From Cloeon dipterum (taxonomy: Eukaryota; Arthropoda; Insecta; Ephemeroptera; Baetidae): DNA of 64,000 bases. The stretch's first letter is position 1. Each line of letters begins with the position of its first letter. A program made the translations under genes and the position numbers. Under the pieces are notes generated by a model that had not been told where the DNA came from, made no database searches, and saw only the letters and a program-made list of their open reading frames with translations. This document shows, piece after piece, positions 1 to 12,319 of the stretch. The stretch is taken from the NCBI RefSeq assembly GCF_949628265.1, contig NC_088787.1, forward strand, positions 34,212,844-34,276,843. The letters run 5' to 3'.

Positions 1-388
1 TGACAACGACAACGCGTGTTGACTATGATGTGCAATTCTGAAATTTGCATTCCAAATGCCAACTGGCCTCGTTCTGTGCATTTCGCTCCACGCAAATTGT
101 CACAAATTAGATTTATTGTTTGAAAGTCGCAACTCGGTGTGAGCGCAGTTAGCGGAGCGTAATATTCAGGCTTGGTTTGAAGTGGAATAAATGCATACGT
201 CTGAGAACAAATCGCGGAATCCATGAATATTTGCTACGAATAACGTCAGTTGTTTTGCTACCTTGTTTTGCCTAAACAAAACCGTCGGTAAATTTACACA
301 GATTAAAAGGCTTACGGTCAGTAATCAATATTGTCAATTTTTGTTTGCAAATAGGAAAAAATGAATTTTAAGGGAAGTTTTGACATCG
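1..388. other. unassigned flank
   Basis: AT-rich sequence to the left of the foldback element. No supported reading frame, RNA gene or repeat was recognised. Confidence 0.5.
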
Positions 389-392
389 ATAG
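389..392. repeat. left target-site duplication (ATAG)
   Basis: ATAG directly abuts the left end of the foldback element and is repeated at 2376-2379 beyond the right end. A four-base match could arise by chance, but it falls exactly at both termini. Confidence 0.55.
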
Positions 393-2375
393 GAGCAGTT
401 ATTTGCGAGATTGGAGGGCGATTGGACGCGATTTTTCAGCGTTGAATTTTTTAGATGGCTGTCATATTTGCTCAAAGTGCTTGTTAATAGATGGTGAAAT
501 TCCAAATTTGAAGCTCGGGAATGGGGGTGTTCCCTATTTTTTCGGTATCTCAAAAATACCCAAAAAACGAATTCTGTAAATGAATGCTAAACTGCAACTC
601 TTGACTGCGTTGAGTTATCACCTTGAAATTTTCACTGCCCAACCTAGTTTTTGATCCTGAACAACTTTTGCATTTACAAAAAATCCCAGGTCGAAGGTCA
701 AGGTCACCTTTTGCGACCTTTTTTTGAAAATTCAAAATTAAGGGATGATAGCACCCTACGATTTTTTTGGGGTTCAGGGCTGAAATGTAGCCCATGAAAT
801 TCTGCACAAGCACACCAAGTTTCATAGGTGCAATCGCGATAGTTTTGCTGCAATTCGAATTTCAAGTGTGAAAAACTGCTCGAGGCCGCTTGACCGCGCG
901 TGCACTTTGAGCGGCGATTTCGCCTCGCGTTCGTAAAGTTGATGTTTTTCGCATTTCACTTGCTTAGAAACACCAGGAGGGCCTAGGGTAGACCAAGGAA
1001 GTTTCAAATCGACCTTCAGGGTCTGTCCCTGACGTGACCCTGAGATAAAAAAATTCGAAAATTTCCAATTTCATCGAACTTGGTGTCTTTTTATAGGTTT
1101 TCACCGATGTACAGCTCAATTATACAACCAAAACTGCCGAATGACAATCCTGAAACAGGTTTTTGAAATAATTGTGGTAGCAATTAATCCAGACGTGATG
1201 TGAGAAATCGTCAAAATTTTGAAATCTTAATTTTTAAAACGATTCTTCTGTTTTGTACACACGAAGTTCATATTGAGTGTTAAAATTTAACGATCGTTTT
1301 TTTACAAAGTTGAAAAATTTATTTGGACCAATAAAAAATAAATCACATGTTTAAAAATCTTTACTTAAAAAGGAAGGAAACAAAAAAAATAAATTTTAAA
1401 AGTAGCTTTTTTGCTATATCATTTAATAACATTTTTTCATAGCAATTAGCATAAGACCCTTATTATAAACACCATCAACACATATCAACAACATACATGT
1501 GTGCAAAATAGAAAAGAGAAAATATCTTGTCATAAATTTAAGATTTCAAAATTTTGACCATTTCTCACATCACGTCTGGATTAATTGCTACCACAATTAT
1601 TTCAAAAACCTGTTTAAGGATTGTCATTCGGCAGTTTTGGTTGTATAATTGAGCTGTACATCGGTGAAAACCTATAAAAAGACACCAAGTTCGATGAAAT
1701 TGGAAATTTTCGAATTTTTTTATCTCAGGGTCACGTCAGGGACAGACCCTGAAGGTCGATTTGAAACTTCCTTGGTCTACCCTAGGCCCTCCTGGTGTTT
1801 CTAAGCAAGTGAAATGCGAAAAACATCAACTTTACGAACGCGAGGCGAAATCGCCGCTCAAAGTGCACGCGCGGTCAAGCGGCCTCGAGCAGTTTTTCAC
1901 ACTTGAAATTCGAATTGCAGCAAAACTATCGCGATTGCACCTATGAAACTTGGTGTGCTTGTGCAGAATTTCATGGGCTACATTTCAGCCCTGAACCCCA
2001 AAAAAATCGTAGGGTGCTATCATCCCTTAATTTTGAATTTTCAAAAAAAGGTCGCAAAAGGTGACCTTGACCTTCGACCTGGGATTTTTTGTAAATGCAA
2101 AAGTTGTTCAGGATCAAAAACTAGGTTGGGCAGTGAAAATTTCAAGGTGATAACTCAACGCAGTCAAGAGTTGCAGTTTAGCATTCATTTACAGAATTCG
2201 TTTTTTGGGTATTTTTGAGATACCGAAAAAATAGGGAACACCCCCATTCCCGAGCTTCAAATTTGGAATTTCACCATCTATTAACAAGCACTTTGAGCAA
2301 ATATGACAGCCATCTAAAAAATTCAACGCTGAAAAATCGCGTCCAATCGCCCTCCAATCTCGCAAATAACTGCTC
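393..2375. mobile_element. long foldback (inverted-repeat) element
   Basis: The arms at 393-1229 and 1539-2375 are reverse complements across a fixed symmetry centre (paired coordinates sum to 2768). Only single-base differences were noticed, for example near 1156 versus 1612 and at about 1209 versus 1559. The spacer at 1230-1538 is AT-rich and unique. The same four bases, ATAG, flank the element at 389-392 and 2376-2379, consistent with a 4-bp target-site duplication. No transposase is visible. Small mirrored open frames occur in both arms and are a by-product of the symmetry. This looks like a recent non-autonomous DNA transposon of foldback type. The superfamily cannot be assigned from the termini (GAGCAGTTATTTGCGAG) alone. 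Confidence 0.85.
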
Positions 2376-2379
2376 ATAG

Positions 2380-5300
2380 AGGAAAATTTTATTTTCCTAG
2401 GTTACCAACTCCATAATTTTGGTTGTCATAATTTTTTCTAAAACGATTCATCTAGTCATTTTAATCTTTTTAACAAGGTTAATTGAATTTGGTGGCCCTG
2501 AATTTAAGTCTTCACTGTAAGGAAGAATGTAGTACGATTTTAAAATTTTAAATTAAGTATCAAACAAAAGTATTTCTTTGTAAAAATAATTTATTGGCAA
2601 ATTAAATGCTTAAACTACATAGATAAAAATTAAGACTGACAATTTGCAATTGTACCCAGGAGGAGATTTCATGGAATTAATTCCTGGCTGGTAGGTGATT
2701 GAATGATGTTAGAGTAAAGGAAATAAAGAATTCAAATGGAATTGGAAATTTTCTAATCGACTATATGCACAGTCAGCAATGAAAAGAACAAAAAATAAAG
2801 CAAACCAGAGATAAAAAATTATATGTACTTTATTTCTTTGCTCAAATATTGAGTTTATTCAACCATGACAGTAAAATCAAATAACAATCTTATCTTTCAT
2901 GCTCTTTCTCTGTTTTTATTTAACATTATGATTCAATTTGCTTAATTAATCTCTCAACTGGTTAAAAGGTTACATTTAAACTAATTTAACTTTAATGATC
3001 AAAATTTTTGTGAAATGCAAATTAGGTTTGGACAAATTCAGGGAGTTTAAACTTCTATACATTTTGTACAAATGATTGATTTGCATACAAACGACCATTC
3101 AACTTTTGCAGTTTGCAAATTATTTTTTAAATTACTAGCTGTAAGAATTATTTCGTACACATTCTTACACGTCAAGTAATAAATTGATGAAATGCTATTA
3201 CATCTGGGAGTCTACGCGCCGAAAAGATATTTCACAAGAGAATAAATTATGTTGGCATCGGTGTCAAGAGCGCCATAATGAGCGACGACAAGTGCGAGCG
3301 TAAACAAAAATCAGCACCTGTCTCATTTTTGGCGGAGGAGCCGCCTGGCGGAGCGTCTGAGATTGTGCACCGAGCAAGCGAGAGAGCAAGCGAGAGAGCT
3401 TGCTGACGAGTTACTGCTACTCTCTCGGCGGCTGGCGTAATCAAGTTAAATGTAGCATTTTATCGAGTTATCGATTGCGAGCGCTGCAAACAGAATTATA
3501 ATTGGCAATTGCATTAGTCATGCCATACCTGGAGTGCTGTTTGGCAAATGTATTTACCAGCCGTGCATGAAAGGGTTGCCTACCTTGAACGTCATTAGCG
3601 CCGGGGCGGAAGCACCCCCGTCAAATAGGCGCGCAAATTAGGTTTGCCTCCCCCCAACGCTCCCGCGAGCTGCCGGATATTGGCAGCCCCGAGCCTTCCC
3701 AGCCAAGTATGCGCCTCTCTTATTTTTCTCTCGCTTGCGAAATTCCGTGCGGCGCGGGGAATTCGCAGAAAGCGTGATTGCCACTTCCTACCCCCTCGTC
3801 TTGTAAGCGGGGGCCGAAATATGCTCGACTTGCTTCCGCAGGATATTGGCCGAAGCGTGCAAAAAATGTGGCTGTAAATACAATCGATTTGAGCAAATTT
3901 GCATGCAGATTAGGTAATTTCTTCCAACGAAAAAAATATTAAAAACGCATTTCCAGCAATAAAATAGGATCAAGTCTATTTCCGCATATAAAAATTTAAT
4001 TTTTGCCAGAGGAAAAATTCCTCGGAAAAACCTATAGGAAATTTCCATTTTAAATTACGGCCGTCGAAAAGATTTGATTTATTTTTATATTGAAATATAT
4101 AATAATAAAAATGTGCTCTCCAAATTTTGCTCTGGCAAAAATTATAAATAATTATCTAAAGCCAGCAAGCTAGGTTATTCGCGAAAGTTTTGAAAATTTT
4201 TAATGAACCTCTTCTGAGAGGTAAAATTTACAATTTTGAACTTTTAAACAACAATTTAACAACCACGCATGTTAACAGCTTGCAAGTTTTATCCGGGTGG
4301 AATGGGCAAGGCCAAGGGGAGGGAGCCGCCCGACACGCACTTTTAATTACGCATCTCAATTACGGTTGCAGATTAAATCGCCTGCAGAAGAGGTTTCGGG
4401 CGAAGGAGCCGGAGCCGCGCCGAGAGTGCGACGGCGTAATGAAGTTGGCCCGGCGAAATGACAAACAACGCTAGCCGAGCAATTTAAACGGGCCGAATGC
4501 AATTAAAATTACACCTCACGCCGTCCGTGCGGTCTGAATTAGAAATTAGCCGGCGAGATTGCCAGTCTGGCTGACAATTACGCGCGAGCAGCCCAAACCG
4601 TGCACATATACATACGCGGCCGCGTCCGACGACAATAATGCGGAGTAATTGCTTTGCATCTGTAATAAAATTGCCGCAAGATAATCCACTCGCGTCCATC
4701 AATCATGGGGGTGCGTGGGTAGGTTGGTTGATGGCGAACGAATGCCTGCCGAATACCTTTCAGCCCTGCGGAATATTATTTTTAAATTGCATCGGCATCA
4801 GAGACGAGCCAACCAGTGAGCGAGAGCACACGATGGGGGAGAAAAATTGAAGAAAATTGATGAAGCCAAACTGGGGCGGAAAAGCACTCGGCGCAGGCTG
4901 AGAGGCACGCTCGGCTTAAAACTTTTAAGTGCGTGCAAATAGCCTCGCAATTTGTCTTGATGAGTTTTATTTTGCTCCGAAGAGCCGGAAGAATGCACGA
5001 GACAAACCAAGCTTGCGACGCTTTTTTGCTGTTTCCGAGCAATCTTTTATTTTTTGCTGTCCAAAACTTCGTGAATGTGTTTAAAGTTATGAATTTGCTG
5101 AATGACATCCTCACCCATTCAAACTAACTAAAAAAGGAAATTCAAATCAGGTGTATCTGATTGCGTTCAAAAGGGGGAAAGGGGTATCGATGCAGATTAT
5201 ACCTAAACAATTATTTCTATATTAATTTTTAATCCATAAAAACGTAATTTTCTGCCTGTTAATTATAACAAATCTATGATTGTGATATAGATCATCCTTC

Positions 5301-7640
5301 ACAAGATTGTTTAACTTATTCAGCACTTCTTCATTATTGGACCTTAAAAATTTCAAATTTTATCTACAAAATTATGTCCTAAAAATTGTAACTGCCAGTC
5401 ATCGATAATATTGGAATTGAAACTTCAATTTTAAATCAACCTGGCTAGCTCAAATATGGCGGGAAATTTGAATTAGGTTTGAGGTCATTTGTAAAACTGA
5501 TATCAACTGACTTTTATGACGCATCACCAACGATTCCATTTGGTCAGAATTTTTAACAGAAAAATAAGATAAAATAACTGAAAATGTTATTTCAAGCTCA
5601 ATAATTGAAATTGTAATCAAGTCCGATGCGGCTGCGGACGAATCAATACAAGATGTACAAGGACCAGGTCATCTCATTCGCCAATACCCATCCGCCGCCG
5701 TTCCCAATCTCATTCAATTCCACAAGCTGGCGCTCCGGTTGCAAATTTCCAGCGGCAGTGCACATTACGTCATAAAACTTTCATAGTGAAATTCGGCCGG
5801 CTTCGGGAAAAAAAGTGTATAATCCTAATAAAGCGGAAGCGTCGGTCTGGGAGTCGTTTTTGCGTCGAATATCGTAGCACTGGCGATGAAAGAGAAACCG
5901 CATTTGATTCCCGTGTGCTGCTAATCGCGTGTGCCGCATTTGCATGGAGGCTGGCAAATAGAATTCTTTACGACTCCATCAAAACGCTGATACACCATCT
6001 GCTTTCTTTATATAAGTGCATCAAACGCGTCTGTTATCACCGAGTTAGAGTCGGCACTAAAGCCACCCAATTAAATCTGCAGCCGCGCCCCGAGGACAAA
6101 GCAGCCGGCGGGGAAACAAATGGATGCTGCTGGCTCGCACTTGCTGATTTAAATGAGAATTGTGGAATTTATGAGCCACTCGTCCGCAGATAAGCCGCGG
6201 CCATCTCTAAAGCGGGCTTCCACCAAATTTAAATAAAAAAGTGGATTTATCACTTGAAAGTTAAAACTTACAAATTAATTCAAAATGTTCCTTGTAAACA
6301 AAGTAAATCAATTTTGGCGACGTGCTCGTCCGCATAAGATTTTCATTCTGCTTTTATTACTACCAACATTGATCGAAATTACGACCTTTCAGAGAACCTC
6401 CGTAATTTCCACTTTAAATTGGCGCCAACATTAAATTTCCCTCAAGAGCTCCGTTACCGGTGATTAATTTAGCGAGTGCAAAGTTCATTTTGGCAAAAAT
6501 AATCCGGGCCTTAATTCAAAAAGTTTTGCACCTCTTGTGGAACTTTGTGGAAACAGCTCGTAATCAAGTTATTACGCCTGCCGTAAAAATGCTGCGTGCG
6601 GGCACACGCAACACCTCATAAATCACCCATTCAGAAATAATTAAAGCGTAACGAGGCTCGTTTTTGCTTGTTGCTCGAGCGAACGGACCAAGATTGTCGC
6701 GCCGCACGAAAGCCCACCACCTGACAGATTAAAGGGGGTGGCTGCATCAGCTGGCGGTGGTGCCACCTGCGAGCCGCGGCCATAAATCACGACCTAACTA
6801 AGTGCACACTTACATTTGAACGCGAACTAGGGTCACGCGAACTTGTTGGAGCGGCCGCACACACTCACACAGGCATACACCACGGAAAAATCGTAAAAGC
6901 TCACCTGGCTAATTAAAAGAGATCGATCACAGCCGAGTCGGGTGTTTGTGCCTCGCTACTCTGCACCTGCAACAGCGAATTACATGACTGGTCACAACGA
7001 GATGCTCTTTTACGACGGAAATTTGCCGCTTTTTACGGCCTGTTTATTGCTCGTGCCAAAGGGGATTGCGGCGAATTGTAAATTGGACGAATTATAAATG
7101 TGTCATGCCAATGCTACTTGTTTACAAAGCCACTAAAACGAGGGTATAGATCCTGATTATTTCTGTTTTAATTTTGCTGCATTCATTATTAATTCATCAT
7201 AGCTATGAATGTGTTTTCGAGCGTGCAACATCAATACCCTGAAAAAATCGCATCTTTTGATGAGAAATAGGAATTTATTAAACAGGTATAAAATTGCCAT
7301 CATTGCAAAACGCTTCACTGCTCGTTTGAAATTAATTTCTATCTAAGACAATAGATTTTCGTCGGAGCAATCGGAGAAAAAAGCAGGATAGACGATTTTA
7401 TTTGAGACGGACGAGGAGAATCAAAGAGTAAAATACCTATCACTTCCGCAAACAGCTTCTTAATTAAATATCGATTGAAAAAGCGGCGAATGCACTTTGG
7501 CGGGCGAAAAATCGTCGTTCGATGCGGAAGGACAAAGTGGTAATAAATGGGCGGCAGGCAGTCTGCGACTATTAGACGCAAGAAAGGCACCGGCAGGTCC
7601 ATTAAAGTGGATTGCTCCGGAGTGGGGTCCCGAAGGGTCG
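2380..7640. other. gene-free, AT-rich sequence
   Basis: No reading frame here looks coding and no exon with good splice sites was recognised. AT-rich stretches alternate with GC-richer islands, for example about 3240-3450, 3590-3830 and 4290-4720. Short direct repeats of AGCAAGCGAGAG occur near 3373. Homeodomain-like AT cores (TAATTA) are common but not diagnostic. Confidence 0.5.
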
Positions 7641-7644
7641 TTGC

Positions 7645-7678
7645 CGCTCACTCACTCACTCGCTCGCTCGCTCGCTCA
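7645..7678. repeat. tandem CTCA/CTCG tetranucleotide tract
   Basis: About eight consecutive tetranucleotides shift from CTCA to CTCG. The tract keeps several frames open, so the overlapping reading frames around 7500-7960 are probably not genes. Confidence 0.8.
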
Positions 7679-7679
7679 C

Positions 7680-10600
7680 AGTCTCTTCACGGCCGAAAAA
7701 GATCGAGATTCAAGCAGGCACGCACGCATCGCACATTTTATCGGCCTCAGAGCAAATAATTATTGGTGCACGCAGATTTTGGCATTTCTCGACGGTCACC
7801 GCCTTCCAGATTTCCCGCCCCGATTGTGGAGGTTGGTGTGATTCCGAATGCAAATCTCGCGTAATTGAAATTCTGGCCGCCACCGGAACGGCCCGGCGGA
7901 ATCTCGACTTATGGTTAAATGGAACTGTCAGCTGTCGCAAAAGGGTCCGATTGCAATGAAAAATGTAGCCGCCTAATTCCATGAATTAAAGCGGAGATAA
8001 AACGTAGGAAAAGTTCTCCCGAGATCGTTCCTGGCCATCGCAGGAAATTCTACTCTAAAATAACGGATGGAATCCTAGAAAGAGCAAGAAATGTCCGGTT
8101 CAAACAAGTTTGCCTTTTGTTACCAGTCAATTTTTACAACTTTCTTGAGCGAGAATTTCAAAACGAATTGAAAATCGACTAAATTTTAACATTATTTCAA
8201 TTTTAAATAATGTTTACGGGTCTTTTACTGCGTGTGATTGAGAATGTAAGTAGTAAAAATAAAATATTTAAAATGAAAAAACACCTCTATTCATAATACG
8301 TGACATAAAAACCTGATATTGCATTACATCTTTAGGAAAAACATTTTGCAACGGCAAGAAATTGATACAAACCACAGCACGTTCTTTTTTAATTAATTCC
8401 GAGTTTTTGCAACCCTGTAGGTGTCGCAAAAAATTCATCTCATAGATATTGAATGGGAAGAACTGGGAACGAGAAAAATTGCTTGTAGTATCAATATCCT
8501 GAGTAGGTGTATGCGCGATCAATTCAGGTAAAAGCAAGCTTCGTGGAAAGCAAAACAAAATTGCTCACTGTCGACAAAATAATCCACTCGCATAGAGAAA
8601 TGAAAAGACCGAGCAAACTTTGCTTCCTTTTGCCACGAATTCGAGCTGGCTCTCTTTCTTGTGAATAAAAACGAAAAAACATAAAACACGACGCTCGAAA
8701 AATAATCTGGCGGTACAAAAGCGAAAAAATTCTCTTCCAAGCCAAAAGCACAGACAAAGCGCGGTTAGTTTATTGAAAAAATGTAAAAAGCAGCGAATGC
8801 AAACTCGACGATTTCCATTTGATCGCGGCCAGTGGGCAGCCAGTGGACGACGGACGCACAGAAGAATGCATCTCTCTTTTTTTTTGTTTCCGGCCGAGTT
8901 GGTACGAGCGAGCGGCCGAGCAGGCGGGGTGGGTCGGGGCATGTTTTGTTTGACACCGACCTAATTAAAAAAGGGCCGATCACAAAAGGGACTCGACGCC
9001 GCATATTGACTGCCTCTGCAGCGAGGCGCAAAAACGGCCAACTGCACTTTCATGATCAAAGTGCGCAGCAGGCAAAAAGAGAAATACCTTCAAAGGTGAA
9101 ACTAAAGTCACTTTGCCCCAGAAGAGTAAGTGCGCCGCACTAATGCTGCGCGGATTAGTTCTCAGCTCAACGTGCACAGCCGACTTCCGAGAAAACTGCC
9201 TTACGTGTGAAAGTTTTGTGTCGCGAATTGCGGTTTTCTTGCATTGTTATGGTTATCTCACGACTTGTGACGTAGCCTTATCCATGAAATTGCGTTATGA
9301 ATCCATTTTTTATCCAGTTGTAAGCACTACTTACAAGGATTTATTGAAACTACGCTACAAGATGGTTTTTATATTGTGTTTTTATCGTCCGAGTTAGTTT
9401 AAAAATGAATTCTAACGCGATAAAAAATTAACTACTGCAACAGTGTACAGACCCATAAAACGTCTTATTGGTCTAAATAAACAACAAGCAAAGGTTTTGA
9501 AATTTCGATGAAATTAATTTCGGGGTTAAAATAAATAAATATATTTTTTGGTTAATTTTAACTCTGGGAAATAGAGAAGCAGCCAATCCCCCCCATTACG
9601 CTTCCACACTTGAAAGTTTTTGAAAAATTGCAGTTAGTAAATTTGGAAATTATTTCATTCACTTGCAAATAGATAGTGAAGCTGGTGGCCTCTTTTCAAA
9701 GCATAATTTTAGAAGATTTTCTACATTGTTGTTTAAGTTCCAATAAAATTTGTCCTGAAAAAGAATTAATAGATAGGAAAATAATTGCTCTAGTTAGAAT
9801 TCATATCTTTTAGCATTTTAAATTTTAAACGATCATTAATAACTTACAAAAGTAATAATTGTGGCCTGCTTGTGTCCACTTATTGAATTCTTTCGAATTT
9901 TCTGCTTTCTAAATTTCTCGAAAGAATTAAGAGAAACGATTTTAACAAATTCGTCCTTCTTCTAGACCAACAACAAGTGTGCGGTTACTACGCCGTGGCG
10001 AGAGTAGCCAATGGCGTGCGTGGTGTTGGCTTCCAAATAATCGGACGCACCATTTGCGCCTCTCTGCGTGGCACCTATTGTCAGGTGGAGGGTGGTTTAT
10101 CAGTGGCCGGCCACTCGGCCGAGCAGCGGCGGCGAGCGCGTGCGGAGCTACACAACAATTATTGCCGGCTAAATTTAGGCCGGCGGGCTAATTAGCAATG
10201 CGTCAAGAATCCGTCGGCCGATTTTGGAGCCTTCCATAATTAGAGTGAACAATTGCCGCTGCAGACACTCTTTCCGCGCCGGTGTCATCGCCAAATGTCA
10301 CTTGCTATTTTTGGCTCTCTCGGCCCTTCTCGCTCTCTTCAAATTCAATTAGCGAACACGCACGCGGATTGCCTGATTTTTTCCATTCTAAATGCGATCT
10401 CATTACCCTCTCTTTTTGTACGGAAGCAGCGCAGCAGCAGGCTCGGATTTCGCGTTCTTTTTTTTCAGCAATTTCCCGGAGGCAGATATTAACTAACGAC
10501 GTCAAAACATTTTGTTGGCTTTCAGCCGCTGGCGGCGTGAAGCATGCAATTATCGAACACAAAGCCGCCGAGTGATTAATGGTTCCAGGTGGTGAAAACT

Positions 10601-11540
10601 TCAGCCTCTCAATAAATTCATCCTACCGAGCGGTGCGGCTCCTCCTCGCACATTCGAGTGGCATTGCTTTTGCTACACCCCCGCGTATGCACACTCGTAA
10701 TTAAGGCAGCCGAGAGGGAAAAACTTTTCGCCGATATATCGGCGGTTGATGAAGACGTCGGCAAGCAAATTGAGTCGTGTTTCATTACGGGGGGAGGGCA
10801 AAACTCGTGTCTCTTGTCGATGATTGATTCCCTGCCGCTTTCCCCACTCCGCCGACAGCTTTTATGTGCTTTTAATGGACTCGCGCCGCCTTCGTTTCAA
10901 GTAATAATTGATATAATTTTATTTTGTGAAGTGCCTCAAGATGAAGCTATTTTTAGGCTCTTGGAAATTTTGCTGCTGCAAGGAAAACTCACAAAAGTTC
11001 CCGGAAAACGCAAGTTACATGTTTTTTAATAGAAGAATAATATATAGCTTTTCGTTGAGCGAGCATATTAATGAGAATTCCTCTTTAAAACCCTGTAGTG
11101 AAATTACTTTGTTATTTGTATGTGTATTCTCTTTAATTTTGTATTTTTTAAGCAAATTGACAAAGAGGTATTCGCATATTCTGCGTTTAAAAAAATTAAT
11201 TAGGAAAATATTAAAGGCCCCCTGAAATTCACGATTGAAACCATTTTTGGTAACAATGGATTAAATTAAAAAAACAATTTGGTTTTCTAATAATCAAGCC
11301 AAAACATTAAATAGTTAAAAATAGTGTCAATCGTTCAGTTCAGAGGGTCTAATAATAAATTGTAAGCTGAATAAAAATTGTATACAATAAATCTTTGATG
11401 TCCTGTTTATCCCAACTTAAAGTTTCTGGCACATCAAAGGAAACCAAGCATCTTGAATCACAGCGGCAAGATAATAAGAGTGATAGAATTGAAACTAACG
11501 TCGGCTTCGACTCAAGATAAACGCCACTGGCGGATTGTGC
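7680..11540. other. gene-free sequence
   Basis: Alternating GC-rich (about 8800-9180, 9970-10900) and AT-rich blocks. Open frames here, such as one at 10658-11029 (+), overlap others on both strands, match no family I recognise and lack supporting splice or promoter context. No RNA gene was recognised. Confidence 0.45.
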
Positions 11541-11543
11541 GCA

Positions 11544-11561
11544 TTTTTTTTTTTTTTTTTT
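11544..11561. repeat. poly-T homopolymer
   Basis: A run of about 18 T, with no associated element end or target duplication identified. Confidence 0.8.
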
Positions 11562-12092
11562 AAATAAAATAAGTATTCTGTTGGACTTTTCTGAAGAAAC
11601 TACTAAATCACGTAGTAATGCATCTAGTTGTAAGGATTTAAAATTAAATAGAAAAAAGTTAACCATCTGATTGTATAGATTGTGTCAGACTTCTGGACTT
11701 TGTTTACGTAATCATCACATAAACAAAAGCAAACAGATCTTTGGAGACGCAAAGCACAAGAAACTCTTTCAATATTGAATAAAATCTTATATTCACTAAA
11801 AGGTGCAGTTATTGTTTAAATTATTTGCCAAAAATGTCTGTCGAAGGAATGTGGTACACTTGACGTCAAACAACAGCCCTTCGCACACACATCGTTTATC
11901 CGTTTGCTCTCTCTTGAGAGAGGGAGAGTCGGTGGGGAGTCACGTTGGCTGGGCGCGCGATGCCTTTTGGCAAAAAGCGTGCGGCGTGGCGATGGCGAGA
12001 CTCTCTCGGTCCGTTGTCCCCGATCGCCTCGCCGGCCGAGGCCCCGACACAATAAAAGAGCGCGAGAAAGGAGTCTGGTCGGGTAAACGCGT

Positions 12093-12130
12093 GTCTCTCT
12101 CTCTCTTTCTGTATGTGTGTTTGTCTCTCT
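12093..12130. repeat. CT/GT-rich microsatellite
   Basis: (CT)n runs broken by TGTGTG, within a GC-rich island at about 11880-12320 that also carries GAGAGAGGGAGAG. On the opposite strand this gives GAGA motifs. In insects such motifs can bind GAGA factor at regulatory DNA, but nothing here proves that role. Confidence 0.6.
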
Positions 12131-12319
12131 GCTCGCGGCCGGCGACCAAAATAAGCGGTGGATCAAGCTGGACTGGGCTCAAATCGCGCTCCTCGAGTGG
12201 ATGGATTGTCTGTTTGTATGTCGCTTGCTTCGTGTGCAGAAAGGCGCACGGTGCTCGCTCGCGATTGCTTTATTTGCGTGTGCCCCATTCCCCCGACACA
12301 TATTAGATGCTCGGATGGG

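Noticed and set aside
361..2377. Mirrored small proteins in the two arms of the foldback
   Set aside because: They are identical only because the DNA is an inverted repeat; no family similarity, splice context or codon signal supports them.
7497..7959. Several overlapping frames of 70-115 codons
   Set aside because: They are held open by the CTCA/CTCG repeat and GC-rich DNA, and overlap one another in three frames and on both strands.
10658..11029. 123-codon plus-strand frame
   Set aside because: Unrecognised and overlapped by another open frame, with no splice or promoter context; length is compatible with chance in this GC-rich block.
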